Positions 10,682 through 22,547 of a stretch of 64,000 bases of DNA are shown here, piece after piece. The notes under the pieces were generated by a model. That model ran no database searches and was not told where the DNA came from. It saw only the letters and a program-made list of their open reading frames with translations. Each line of letters starts with the position of its first letter. Within the stretch, counting starts at the first letter, position 1. A program made the position numbers and the translations under genes. This DNA comes from Gaeumannomyces sp. JS-464 (lineage: Eukaryota > Ascomycota > Sordariomycetes > Magnaporthales > Magnaporthaceae), in the NCBI GenBank assembly GCA_002197995.1, contig NGZR01000003.1:4836001-4900000 (forward strand), read 5' to 3'.

Positions 10682-12107
10682 GGCGGCCGCACGCGCAAGG
10701 CGAAAGTCTAAAATAGAGCCGCGAGTTGAGACGAATGCGGGATGGGGGATGCCCGCAGGGTTCCCGCAACGTGCGCCCCTGCAGCGAATCGTCACGGGGG
10801 CGGGAAACGCTCAATTGAGGGCGGGGTCTGGGTCGGGTGGGCAGGTTGAGAATCCGATTTGGTCCAGGCTGGCGGGCAGGCAAATGTCCTTGTGCTATGG
10901 GGGAGATAGATTGATTCAATTATTCTCTCGCGCGCGGGACGTGAGGCCACAATCGGATTAGCACCCGAGAATCAGCCTAGATTTCCAGAAACACGCCAAC
11001 TCCTCTCGCATCCTGCCTTGTGGCAGGCCGCGCAAAAAAAGCTGGGCAAGGCGATGCAGTAAGTTCGAGTCGCATGCTTGGCCGTTTGGATTTGCGGGGC
11101 CAGCGCGCATCGCCAATCAGATGGCGCGTCTTGCGTGCTGCGCGTGGCTCTGTGGCGCTTTCCAGAAACGCGGAAACAATGTCATTTGGGAATGGACAGC
11201 AAAAACTAAAAAACGATTGCTGCTCCAGAGGATCTGCGAACAGCAGGTGCCTCGACCCAACTCAAAAATCCCATGCCGTGGAAATGCCGTCCAAACAGGG
11301 CTTGCGGGGGGCCCTGGCCGCTTCGGCAAGCTTTTCCGCTTCGATGTCGGGTCAGCATCGGGCAATGCTCGTGTCATGCGCATGACGGCCACCACCAACA
11401 CCACATGCATAACGAAGCTCAAAGCTTACGCCGGCCCGTTTCCCGTTTGATGTCGATCCGATGGCCCCAGCAAAGGGAGCCCATGCTGGCGCCTTCTCGC
11501 GCGAGCCTCTGCCGATCCGACGGGGCCGGGCCCTGTCGCTGAACCTCGCCGCATCCCTGTTGGTCTGATCTGGCCGTGCCTGAAACCCAGCCGAGCCGCA
11601 AGCATTGCTTCCTCCCCTGAGTCGCGACAGCTTCTTCCCCCCGGTCAGCAGTGCAGGGAGATGCGTTGCGGCACTCGGCAGCTGGCGGGTAGGCGGGCCA
11701 GGGTATGGCCAGGCTGATGGGCACGAGGGTGACCGTTCGATCCCGATTATACATGAAGGACAGGCTCGCTGTATTCATCCACTCTCTCGAGCTGTTTCTT
11801 CTCCTCCCCCTCCTCTACCCACTCTGGACTTGACTCATTTTTCTCCGGCTAGCACTGCCTGCCCGAGGCTGTGATCGGGTCTGACAAAACCAGGGCTGCA
11901 AATACTCGAGCGACAGCTGGGATACCTAATGCGCCTTGTCTGACTCCTCGTCTAGTCCTTCGGCTCGCTTGCGTGCCCCCTTCACTTCTTGTCTATCTTT
12001 GCCCTTTGCCTTGCTCATAGACCAGACAGTGTCTTGGTCACCCTCTTTCTCTCCTTCTCTTCTCCTCCCCTCAGGATAGGGTCTTTTATCCCGAAACACC
12101 TCTCACG
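10682..12107. other. Divergent promoter region
   Basis: This 1.4 kb lies between the start of the minus-strand papain-like gene and the start of the xylanase, so both promoters must be here. The last 250 bp before the xylanase are C/T-rich, as is usual for fungal leaders. No other gene is seen. Confidence 0.5.
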
Positions 12108-13660
12108 ATGGCAAGACTTTCCGTTCTTGCTACTATACTCTTGACCGCCGCCTCTGGCGCCCTTGGTCAGGCCGGTGGGAATGGTGGCGGCAACAAAGGT
12201 GGTGGTGCCGGTGGTAACGGCGGAGGCGGCGGCGGCGCGGCGGCGGACGAAGGCCTCCACGAGCTCGCGGTAAAAGCGGGCAAGCTTTATTTCGGCACGG
12301 CGACTGATACCAACAATTTCAACGACGCGACGTATACGAGCATCGTTAAAGACGCGAGGGAGTTTGGCCTGGTCGTACCGGAGAATAGCATGGAAATGGG
12401 GAAATATCCAGCCGCGCGCTGACGAGTTCAACTTCAATAACGCGAACCAGGTCGCCGACCTGGCAAAGTCGGATCAGCGTCTGCTCCGGTGCCACACGCT
12501 CGTGTGGCATTCGCAGCTGCCGAGCTTTGGTGTGTTGTCACTGCACTTTTCTAGCCTTTTCTTTGCCTTTCTTTTGCCACTAACACCATCAAACCACAGT
12601 CCAAAACGGGCAGTTCACAAAGGAAAGCCTTACCAAGGTCATCGAGACGCACATCAACCGGGTCATGGGCCACTTTAAGGACAGTGCTACGCATGGGATG
12701 TTGTGAACGAGGCTGCCAACGAAGACGGTTCGTTCCGCAACTCGGTCTTCTTCAAAACACTAGGCAAAGATTTCATCCCGCTTTCCTTCAAAATCGCCGC
12801 CGCCGCCGATCCGGCCGCCAAACTGTACTACAAACGACTTCAACATCGAATTCAAGGGCAAAAAGGCCGACACAGCCCTCAGCATCGTCAAGATGGTCAA
12901 GGACGCGGGGCAGCGCATCGACGGCGTCGGCTTCCAGGGCCACTTCACCGTGGGGCAGACCCCGAGCCGCGAGGACCTGGCCACGCACCTCAAGCGCTTC
13001 ACCGACCTGGGCGTCGAGGTCAGCTACACGGAGCTCGACATCCGCCACGCCAAGCTGCCCGCCAGTGCCGCGGCCCGCCAGCAGCAGGCTACCGACTACA
13101 CCAACGTCGTCGGCGCCTGCCTGGACACGGCAAAGTGTGTTGGTGTCATCGCGTGGCAGTTCACGGACAAGTTTTCGTGGATCCCTGGGACGTTCCCCGG
13201 CGCCGGCGAGGCGTGCCTGCTGGACCAGAACTACCAGAAGACGCCGGCCTACACGGCCGTGGCGAACCTTCTTCGGTCCGCTGCAGCAGGAGGGGGCGCA
13301 GGCGGCGGCGCGGCTGGCGGCGCGAATGGTGGTGCCGGCAACGGTGGCAGCGGTGGTGCTCGTGGAGGCGCCCGCGGCGGCGCCAACCGGGCCGCCGACA
13401 CCGCCGCTCTGGAAGCGCCCGATGACAGCCCCGGTTCGGCTGCTGTCTCGCCCCCGACGCCGGTTAACAATGGAGGCGGCGGCGATCCGTTCGCACCCGA
13501 ACGGCAGTCGCCGCCCGCGGCCCCAGTTGCGGCAGGCGAGAAGAGCACGGCTGTGGAGAACACCGCCCCTATGGCCGCAGGAAGCTCCATGCTGGAGCCG
13601 ACCCTGGGCGGCGCCTGTCTCGCCATGGCCATGGTCGCGACCGGCATGCTTTTTCTTTAG
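12108..13660 (+). CDS. GH10 endo-beta-1,4-xylanase with GPI-like tail, frameshifted
   Basis: This is a secreted endoxylanase that cleaves beta-1,4-xylan with retention of configuration. Residues 1-20 form a signal peptide ending at LGQ, followed by a Gly-rich linker. The GH10 barrel shows [10 protein letters not shown], the acid/base Glu in WDVVNEA and the nucleophile Glu in TELDIRHA. After about residue 375 comes a Gly/Ala/Pro-rich region and a hydrophobic C-terminal 20 residues after AGSS, resembling a GPI-anchor signal. Exons are 12108-12529 and 12600-13660 with a 70-bp GTGTGT...ACAG intron. Three one-base shifts are needed: an extra G at 12392-12393, a lost A near 12683, and an extra A at 12832-12834. 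Corrected length is 493 aa with phases closing. Every catalytic residue is present in its local frame, so the enzyme looks intact apart from homopolymer counts. Confidence 0.85.
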
Positions 13661-14064
13661 GCCACGAAGAGGGATTGTGCGATAGGATCTTGTCTTCCTC
13701 ATTCCATCCTCATATATCCAAACTAGCTTAGTCGCATGTGTCACGCAATTTTCAGCGAACTTTTACCTGTTGAGCAATGATGTATATAGTACAATTCGAA
13801 AGCAACCCCAGTTAAAATACAGATCGATTATCATTGTTGCTTGCTGTTGCGATACGCCCGATGGGACGTGCAAATAGGCACAAAGAAACGCCGCCGTCTA
13901 GTGGGCGCGGACAGGTACTGTTTGGGTTCTTTTAGAGTTTTCCTTTGGAATTCCGAATTTCGAGACCCGCCTACTACTAGAGGGTCAAATCTTTTTATCG
14001 AGGCCATATTCCAGTCGATGCGATCCTGACGAGGTGGACCATGTGGCTTGAGACCACACCCCGC
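13661..14064. other. Convergent intergenic region
   Basis: About 400 bp between the 3' ends of the xylanase and the CFEM gene. It must hold both terminators; no gene is seen. Confidence 0.5.
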
Positions 14065-14697
14065 TTAGTACGCAGCGAAAAAGCCAGAGCTAGAATGGCG
14101 ACACCGCTTAGGCCGGTGAGCTTGGGGGCGCCGGCTGGAACAGGGTACCCGTAGTGGTGCCATTGGTGCCGGGGCGGGACGTGGGGATGCCGATCGGGCG
14201 GAAGTGGTGGTCAGGCCGCCGGTGCCGGTGATGGTGGGGAGACGGCGCTGGTCGGGACGCTGCCGGACATGGTGGCGGTGGCGGCGCCCGTGGTCGTCGG
14301 CATGGTGGTGCCGGGCATGAAGGTGTTGTCGGCCTCGCCGCCGCCGAGCGACTTTTTCGCAGATGCGCGTGATTGCGGGGAGGACCTCGTCTAATAGTGG
14401 TGGCGGTGGTGTGTTAATAATAGCGGAATCACAAGCAGTTCCCATATCGGTTCACAGGGGGCTACGTACTGATGGCGGTCTCTTGCCCGCAGCTCTGCAG
14501 GACGCAGCCGGTCCCTGACGAGACAATCTTCTGCCTGTTCTCGGCCTTGCAAAGGCAGCCAATGTCCGTCTCGGAGCAGCCAGTCTCTTTGATGGCAGGG
14601 CCCAGACACTGGCGCGCGCACTGAGGAACGTCTTCGAGGCTCTGGGCCGAGGCGAGGCCGGCAGCGGCGAAGGCGGCGAGGGGGTGGAGTACTTCAT
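14065..14697 (-). CDS. CFEM-domain cell-surface protein, multiply frameshifted
   Basis: CFEM proteins are eight-cysteine fungal surface or secreted proteins, several of which bind heme or take part in host interaction. A signal peptide (MKYST..., ending SAQ) precedes the domain. All eight Cys are present (PQC, RQC, TGC, IGC, LC, TGC, QSC, RIC) and the Asp before GCLC, a heme-axial position in characterised members, is kept. A Thr/Ser/Pro/Gly-rich stalk and the hydrophobic end LTGLSGVAILALAFFAAY suggest GPI anchoring. Exons are 14697-14470 and 14390-14065, with a 79-bp GTACGT...TTAG intron. Six one-base indels are needed (in C, A, C, C, C and T runs; five losses, one gain). With them the frame closes at 185 aa. 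Their number argues for sequence error, since the protein reads perfectly across them. Confidence 0.82.
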
Positions 14698-17209
14698 CTT
14701 GAATGGTTTGTGGGTTGTTTTTTTTTGTTTTCCAGGTCTTGGATCGCAACGAAAGTGAGGTGAGGCCGATGATGGCGAGCGAAGGTGTTTATAAAGTGAA
14801 TAGATATTCGGTGTGAGAGAAGGAAGTTGTGGCTGGACGAGGCCCGACTTTCTTTATAACTTTACGAACCTTGGACGACGACTGAATCCAGGTGGAGAAA
14901 AACACAACCCATCATTTGATCGGAGTGACTACCCAAGCAAAGGCAGTGAGCAACCCCAGAGACCGGTATCCGAGGACATCATCATCGACATTGGTAAACT
15001 GGATATTCAATACGAGGAGGGGAACTCTGGGCGTGATGCAGTGCCGGCCAAGGGGGAGGCACAGCCGCCGCCCCGTCCCCGGCCGCCGTATGTACTGTAC
15101 GTGCTGAAACAAGGCAGTGCCCCCGGCGCAAACGAGTTGGATGGCTCTCATCGGCATCGACATCACAAAGGGCCGCCCAATGACGCCGTCGCGGTGGCGG
15201 GGTGGGACCCGCTTCCATGTCTTGGTAAAGGCAGGGGCTCAAAGAGCATCCTGCCAACCGCCAATGGGTATGGTGTTGTCGTCACTTGCCACGGCAACAT
15301 CCCCACATTGCCAACGCTCGCAATGGCCAGTGAATACCAATCGGTCGTCAGAATGGGGTGGCACGGTGGTTGGGCCGTGTCTGCAAGCATCGAGAAGGCT
15401 GGGCGGGCTGCCTCGGCAGTCGGGACGTTGCCCGCTTGTGTGTACCCCGGCCTTCGCCCCTCCCTCGCCAGACCTAATACCCTGATCATACCCTACGCAT
15501 CTCCGTCCGAGGGAAATACGGGGAAGCCGATGCGAGGTGGTATTTGTGACGTTGGTACGAGCAATGAGGGCCAGTCTGTGATCTACAGAGGCACGAGATG
15601 GCATTCCGGCGTGAAGACTAGACCTGGGGCTCCGGCGCTAGCACCAGCAGCAAAACTGTGTTCTAAGTGCGGAACGGAATCTCTCGGCGGGCCGCTTGTT
15701 CCTGCGCCGGGCGGCGGCTGCATTGCCACCCCTCCCTCCTCGACTCGAAGAAGGGAACGCGCGAGGAGGGACGCGCTGCATGCCTAGGTAGTACTAGGTA
15801 TATACCTACCTACCTAGGTATGTACCTGTACTTGGTGAATCGTATGGGACGCGACACGAGGCGCTTGCCTCTTCGGATTTGGCACAAAAGTACACATGCA
15901 ATGAGACTTGATGGCTGGGTGTTCTAAAGATAGAAAGAAAAAGCTTCCGTTGAGAGGCGCATCATGGATATCCACGCTGGGGCCGCCCGGGCAGGTTTTC
16001 CTTGTGCTGCAACGATCAGCAGAACGCCCAGAGGAACCGTGTGTTGTTCCTGGCAGAGCGCTGGTCGACGATGCCAGGTACTAGAGGAAAGTCGCCAAGT
16101 TGCACCAGCCGTGCGTAAGGCGCAGGGGAACTTCGCTGTTCGATTGATGAGGGTGTTTTGGATACAGAGACAGGCGCAGATCAGCGACGCTCAAGGGCCC
16201 ACAGCCGACATCAGCGCCACTGGCGATGGGAGCCGGGACTCGGATGAAAGCGTGGGTACGTGCGTGGATTGAAGGGCTACGCGGATCGCGATGCCGCACC
16301 GCTACGGATACTGTCTCGCTGTGGGCTACTCCAGCACCAGGTGCCTGGATGCTGAGAGCCACTGGAGCCACCTCCTGACGATCGCATTGATCTGTTCCTT
16401 GCGGCGTTGGAACACGAAGGAAATCACGCGGCACTCGTCAGCGCTTGCTTGCTTGCTTTTGTGATGGCCCCGCGGGAGTCTGACGCAACGATTTCCAGCT
16501 CTTCCTCCAATCTGTTCGCGACTCGTAGTGGTTCCCACATATTATGTCATCCCGTTGATTCCGCAGTGCGTAAAGTACGTCACACGAAGTTCCAATGCTG
16601 GAGGCGTGAGGCGAAGATTCTGGGAGGCCTAAACGCTGAGATTTGCACAGAATAATAGCTTCAGTGCTTCAGTACTGACGTCTACTGTAAAGGTCGCCTG
16701 GAAACGCCTTGGGACGTGGAAGTGGTTGCCCGGGCAGTGATTCACTTTGCTGGCGGAGCGACACAATGCTCGGACACAAACGAATTGATGGCCGCCGCAT
16801 CTCATAGCACAGCGGCCTGATGCTCGGGCGCCAGACGCAAATGCGGAACCGCTACACGGCATCTAGCTCGATCGGAAATATTAGATGAACGACTTATCTG
16901 GGTGGCTTGTTTGAGCCTCAGCAAAACGATCTCAACTTGGATGCCATCTGTCCATTCAGGTGTGCCTCATTTGTCCCTTGTGCTGCCGCTTACTAGCTTC
17001 CATTACGGACGCGCCCAATCGAATCGGGTAGCCCCGCTCCAGACGCAAAACACTGCATACAGCTCCGCCCAAGCACCCAAACTTTGATGCCTGCTCCGAT
17101 TCCAAGTGCACAATCTCGAGGGGGCGCACAACCCCGATCGCGACAACTCGCACCCTTTCCAGCGTAGCTGCAAGATTTGTGCTTCCTACTTGTTGCCGAT
17201 CCTGCAAAG
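14698..17209. other. Intergenic, 2.5 kb
   Basis: No supported gene. A 975-bp open frame (14813-15787, +) has biased composition and no domain and is probably chance in GC-rich DNA. ACCTAGGT-type palindromes cluster at 15784-15831. Confidence 0.5.
15784..15831. repeat. Cluster of CCTAGGTA palindromic motifs
   Basis: Five closely spaced variants of (T)ACCTAGGT(A), including TACCTACCTACCTAGGTA. Similar short motifs occur alone elsewhere in intergenic DNA of this window (about 23101, 35038, 38850, 41549, 52779). Confidence 0.6.
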
Positions 17210-19067
17210 ATGGAGCACGACTGCAAGACGCGTAAGTTTCCGACGCGGTGGCTTGTAACCAATGCTGCGACTTTCGTGCAAGTGTTGATGGCCTTGACCC
17301 CGCCCGCCGACGGCTACGAATAGCGGGGTACTCGACGGGCGACAAGACCTCGTTCGCCTACACATCTGCCCGCGAGAGGTGGCCCATCATCATTGTATGT
17401 TCTGTCCCTCTCGGTTTCTCCGTTGATCCCGCCCGATCTAACCATCGCCCCCTGCCGCAGACGCAAGCCATCGACGACGTGTACCGCACCGTGGCACAGA
17501 CCGACGGCGCTGCCAAGGCCACTGAGGGCAGGAGCATCATCAACGAGCTCGCCCAGCTCAAGTACCAAGTCCAGCACGACCGACAGCTCACGTAACGTCC
17601 AATCCTCCTCGCCGTCACTCACACCCCTGCCGGCCCCAAGCCTCAGCGCTGACCCGCCGTCAGGCCGATCCCAGACGATGGCGGTTCCGACATCGAGCTC
17701 TACAACAAGGAGCTTGAGCAACGGGGATATCCTACCTGGCTGAACATGAACTGGCTGTTTTGCGAATGCTACCTCTACCGGTAAGCGGCAGCCTCGGGGG
17801 CCAGTTTATCCCGGACCGTCCGGCAGAAGCGCTAACAGAGCTCTTCGCCGGGTCCATGTATAGGCGCATAAGCACAAACTTCTCCCTCTCCACGCACTGG
17901 AAGGGGTACGACGTTTTTGCAAGGCAGAAGATCAAGACCTTCCGCTCCTCCCGCCCCGCCGTCGCCGAGCTCGCGGCCCGCTACGGTGAACTGGTCAAGC
18001 AGCTGCAAGAGCACAAGGCCGGTGACGGCGAGGCGGACAAGCTGCTGTTCCGCGAAATGTGCGAGGTTTGCCTCTGGGGTAACGCCACCGACCTCTCGCT
18101 CCTGACCACGCTTTCGTACGACGACATCCAGAAGCTGCAGGGCTCCGAGGCCCGCCGCGCCGCCGAGGCAAACATCCTTGTCAACGACCTCGACGCCGCC
18201 TTCGACGCCCTCGTTGCCGCCAGGCACGCCAAGGCGAGCCCCGACAAGCGGCGCCGCGTCGACATCGTGCTCGACAACGCCGGGTTCGAACTCTACGTCG
18301 ACCTGGTCCTGGCCGGCTACCTGCTCGAGGCCGGGCTCGCGACCGAGGTCGTGCTGCACCCCAAAGAGATCCCCTGGTTCGTCTCGGACGTGGTACCCGC
18401 CGACTTCGCCGCACTGCTCAACGCCCTGGCCAACCCAAAGGCCTTCTACGAGACGCCGTCGGACGAGGAGGCGCTGCAGGACAAGAAGCCCGAGCCGCTG
18501 TCGGAGCGTGAGGCCACCGACATGGCCCTCCTTTCTCCAAGTGGACAGAGCTCTACGCTGAGGGCAAGATCATACTGAGACCTAACAGCTTCTGGACCCA
18601 GGGTGGCAGCTACTGGCGCATGCCTGCGCAGTGCCCCTTTTTGTTCGATGAGCTGAAGTCCAGCGAGTTGGTTGTCTTCAAAGGCGATCTCAACTACAGG
18701 AAACTAACTGGAGATGTGAGAATTTTTTTCTTTCCCCATCTTTTTCAAACTTGTCTTTTTTTTTCTCTTACGAGTTGGAGCTTCGAGGGTGTTTAGGACG
18801 ATGCAGAGTTGACCGCCTTTTGATTCTGTACCTCAATAGGCTATGTGGGACCCCACCACACCTTTCACGGAGGCCATCGGACCGCTCGGCACTGGTTCTA
18901 ACGTCAACGTTCTCGCGTTGCGGACGTGCAAGGCCGACGTGGTGGTTGGCCTAGAGGCCGGTCAGGATGAAAAGCTCCGGGAGCAGGATAAAGACTCAGA
19001 CCCCGCGGCTAGAAAATGGGCGTGGAGTGGAAAGTACGCGGTCGTGTCTTTTTCCCACGGCGCTTAG
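17210..19067 (+). CDS. ARMT1/DUF89-type damage-control phosphatase, frameshifted
   Basis: This is a metal-dependent phosphatase of the DUF89 (ARMT1) family, thought to remove damaged or surplus sugar phosphates such as fructose-1-phosphate. Its relatives are yeast YMR027W and human ARMT1. The signature IVLDNAGFELYVDLVLAGYLL (DN metal site) is at about residue 255; the N-terminal part carries GDKTSFAYTSARERWP and the C-terminal half LRPNSFWTQG and KGDLNYRKL. Six exons: 17210-17231, 17324-17394, 17461-17591, 17664-17780, 17864-18715 and 18840-19067. All five introns are GT-AG and phases agree. One base is missing in the T run 18532-18534; with it the protein is 473 aa, normal for the family. 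The first exon is only 22 bp (MEHDCKT). Cytosolic location is inferred from absence of a targeting signal. Confidence 0.88.
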
Positions 19068-20557
19068 GGTGATTTAATTCCCGTAGCACGCTTGCTCTCG
19101 ACGCCGCATATGCACGGTAGACTAGGGTCTAGGTTTTCGGACTGGTTAGAAAGGCACCAGCTTCTAGAACATGGTGACGGGTAGATGTTTTGACTTCTGT
19201 AGATTCCCTTGGAAGGTTTCGTGGCTGTCCCCACAGCCAGCGGTGAGAACTCGCCATTTCTCCTCGACTACAAGAGTCCAGATATTTGACTGCGTGTTCG
19301 GAGATGAGTCGAACGACTTTGCGCCTAGGTGCATGTTGAGCCGGGCCATCCATCGGTTAGACCAGGGCTGGCCCAGAGACAGAACGTAGGTAACCATCAA
19401 GGCGGATCTAGGCCAGGTGCCCCGGAGCATTTTGCCCGGCTCTCTATTTCGATTATGGGATCGGGCCACCCCCCAGTGATCTTGTCTGGGAGAAAATGGT
19501 TGCATCTTCGCCGGGATTGCTGCGGTAGTCGCGCAGCGCTACGATATCATATTGTTGCTCAATTATGGCGGCAATCGCGCGGAGCCGTTGCGGTCACCTC
19601 AATGTTTTGAGCATATGAAGCCACCATCTATCTGCACAATCCCCAACAATCTGCATGTGGAGGTTGCACAAAGCACCTAAGAAGCAAGGGAGGCCACAAG
19701 CAGGAAAGCAAGAAGGGAGGGAGGTGGCGGCGGCAACCAGTCGGCAACCAGTCAGCCCCCTTCAGGCGAGAGCCGATACCACCACTCCACTGCCGGTCCG
19801 AGAGGGGGGGGGGGGGGGGGAGCAATATCTGTGCATGATTATACCTGCGTCTACCCGAAGACTCGAAGTTGGTCCTCCCTCTTCAGTGTTGGCGCATCTG
19901 TTGGTTGATTGTCGTTTCGTCGTGACAGAAGCCGAGAAAAATCCGTTCTTGCCGAGAAGCGCAGTTGAATGAGGGAAAGGCAATCAAGAGTCGATTGGTT
20001 CCGAAACGCCGAGCCCGGCCGAAAATTGCTCAGCCGCTAATTACAGCTAAGGTCGGGTCTCTGGCACAAAAGGACATTGCGACTTTGCCAGGCAAATCGT
20101 AACCAGATACCTGCATTTGATACTACGGCCGAAAAAAAGGAGAGCAAGGGAGAGCAAACAAAAGCCAAAAGAATCCAATACATGTGATTACCCCAAAGAG
20201 TTGGAGGAGAGGCTGAGCGCATAGCCAAAGGAGGGGTGGAGAAAGCAAGGGAGACAAATGATCCCTCGGGTGGTGGGGCCGGGCATTCAGTAGGCAAAGC
20301 CTAGGCAGCCCAGGGATATTGGTATGAACACCTCCCCTATCGAGGTAGTAGGGCTGCTGGGAGACATTGGGGACAGACTGTTCGAGCCCTAGCCGGGTGA
20401 AAGCCAAAGAGACGCCCTGAGGAAGAATTAGAGTAGATACCTGGGTAAATCAACAGAAACAACAGAGACTCGGTGATAATCGGAAAGTTACTGGCAAACA
20501 TTGAAATAACAAACGCCACAAAGAGTAGCAGGTCCGAGCATCCCGCTTCAGTCCGCT
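19068..20557. other. Convergent intergenic region, 1.5 kb
   Basis: This lies between the 3' ends of the phosphatase and the dioxygenase. It contains a 17-base G run but no supported gene. Confidence 0.5.
19804..19820. repeat. Poly-G run, 17 bases
   Basis: An uninterrupted G17 preceded by GAGA. It is unusually long for G in a fungal genome and prone to sequencing error. Confidence 0.8.
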
Positions 20558-22547
20558 TTAACACTGGCAGTGGTCCAGGTGGCCACCAACCTCGTCGTCG
20601 CTGCTGTCCACAATGAAAGCGGCCGAGCCGGCCGTGTACTTTGGGACGTGTAGGTTGACGGCGGGCATGATGGGGTACTTGTGGTTGACCTTGTTCCGGC
20701 GGTGGGGTCCGCCGCCGACCTGCTCGACGGCGTCGGGGAAGCGGTGGCCGAAGGCGGCGGCCCAGGGCGTCTTCATCGAGTCGGGCGGGTCCCACGACAG
20801 CTCCTGGTCGTGGAGCCAGACGCGCACGAGGTGGCGGCGGCCACCACCGCCGCGGCCGCCGTCCATGTAGGGGTCGCGGGCGTGCAGCAGGGCCCAGTTG
20901 TTGACGAAGAGCATGTCGCCCGGCCGGGCGGGGACCGAGAGCCTGTGCTCGTGGGCGACCTTGTTGAGCGTGTCGAGGGCCGCGTTCTGCTCGTCCGTGA
21001 GCGCCGGCACCTCCGAGGCCTTGTCGCAGGCGCCGGTGTTGGCCTTGTTGCCGAGGAAGGGCGGGAACTTGGTGGAGGTGTACTCCTTGTTGGCCGTCTG
21101 CCGGCCCAGCCGGCCCGGGTCGAGGCTGACCACCAGCTTGCCGTGGTTGTACTGGATCAGGGGGGCGAGGTAGTAGCGAGACTTTGTCTTGGTGCTGTTT
21201 GTTTTGTTCCAGAGTTGCGGGTTAATTAGCACGAGAACATCCGAATAGTCTCTGATTAGATCTCCTGCATTGCCACACAGCCCGATTCCGACTGAAGGCT
21301 ACACACAGAGGGAAACCGAAACTGTCCTCTCGCGTGTCACATACATTTGAATCGGCCAGTTGGGAGTAGCCAGAGTCTCGAGGACGTCCGGGTGGTTTGC
21401 CGAGAGCTCGTTGTACACCGTCCAGGCTGAAGACAAGTGGGTAAACCCGCCCTCGGTCGCACACTGCCGGTAGTGGAGCGAGCACGCTCGTGCCCATGTC
21501 GTTGTGGAACGGCTAGAGTAGTTGTCCTCTCGTTAATTACCCGAATTAATTGCCTTTGGAAGGTCGGGTTTGGCTCGTATAGTGGACGTTATACCGCATG
21601 CCAAGAGGTGCTGGAAAGCGACCCACCATTCCCTGTTCCGTGTGTGCACCATGCCGGAGCCTGTCGGGAACACTCTTCCACTGCTGGACAACCGTGATGT
21701 GGCCTGGTTGACTTTGGTAAGCTTCATCGCAACCCAGAGCCGCAATCGTGCATCTCTTGAGGCTATTCCCAGTTTGCCACTTGGGACAACAGAGTTATTG
21801 TGGATACCGGGAAATGGGGGCTTGAACCTACTCAGCATGTTCCCATTGCTATCCTGCACCCCGCGAACATCGCCAATGTAGCTGGCGATCCCGAGAAAGA
21901 TCATGGCGTTGTCCTCGGGGGAGTACTTGGTGGGCTCCAGACCACGCAGGAGACAGTACCCCTGCTTGTTGTGGACATCGCGGGACGCCTCCCTGAGGCG
22001 GGACTTGAGGTCGTCGGAGAGGCGGAAGGTGTCGCAGTTCACCTTGTCGCCGTGATAGCTGAGTTCTGGAAATTCAACTGGGGGGATCAGCGAATCAACA
22101 TCCTCGGCTCGGTCTGTGGTGTTTTCGGCCACCAAGGCCGGCTTGACCACATTCCGCCAAAGAGACCGCCCGACGCAAAAGAGAAATAAACGTGGCTATG
22201 AATATGGCCATGACAATGGAGACGCGAGAGCCATGGGGAAAAAAAAACGCCCTTTGTTTTTCATTTTCTCGCTCAAAGAGTTATTTTGTCAGGATAGGTT
22301 GGTTGTTGGTTCTGACCGCGCAAAAGACACCACGGCGACGGACCGCCCCGGAAATCATTTCCGCTGTTGTGTTTTTGCTTACCCTTGAAGGCCTTTAGGG
22401 CGCCCTCGATTTCGCCAACGTCGACCAGCCGCAGCTGGATGATGTGGGGTTCGGCTGGCGAGGCACCAGTTCCGGACCAGACCAGGTCCCCTTCCAGGGA
22501 CCTGGGCCATCCGAAAGGGAATTCGCCGAGCTCTGATTGGGCTCCAT
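20558..22547 (-). CDS. TauD/TfdA-type 2-oxoglutarate dioxygenase, frameshifted
   Basis: This is a non-heme Fe(II)/2-oxoglutarate-dependent dioxygenase of the TauD/TfdA (clavaminate-synthase-like) fold, cytosolic, substrate unknown. Iron ligands: HxD as HND in GMPFHNDMGTS, and the distal His in NNWALLHARDP; the 2-oxoglutarate Arg lies in RRHLVRVWL. Minus-strand exons: 22547-22383, 22065-21832, 21703-21627, 21512-21345 and 21194-20558. The introns are GT-AG and phases agree; the first, 317 bp, is long for this window. Two disruptions: one base missing just after the ATG (between MEP and SELGEFPFGWPR), and two bases missing near 21474-21480 between TSVLA and LHYRQCATEGG. Corrected length is 427 aa. 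The start is the least certain part. If the first exon is wrong, the protein would begin near 22150 and lose the conserved PRSLEGDLVWSG segment. Confidence 0.82.

Noticed and set aside
14813..15787. 324-codon open frame on the + strand
   Set aside because: No domain, no signal, and Gly/Pro/Arg-heavy composition like a GC shadow. It lies in the CFEM promoter region, and the frames on the opposite strand look equally plausible.
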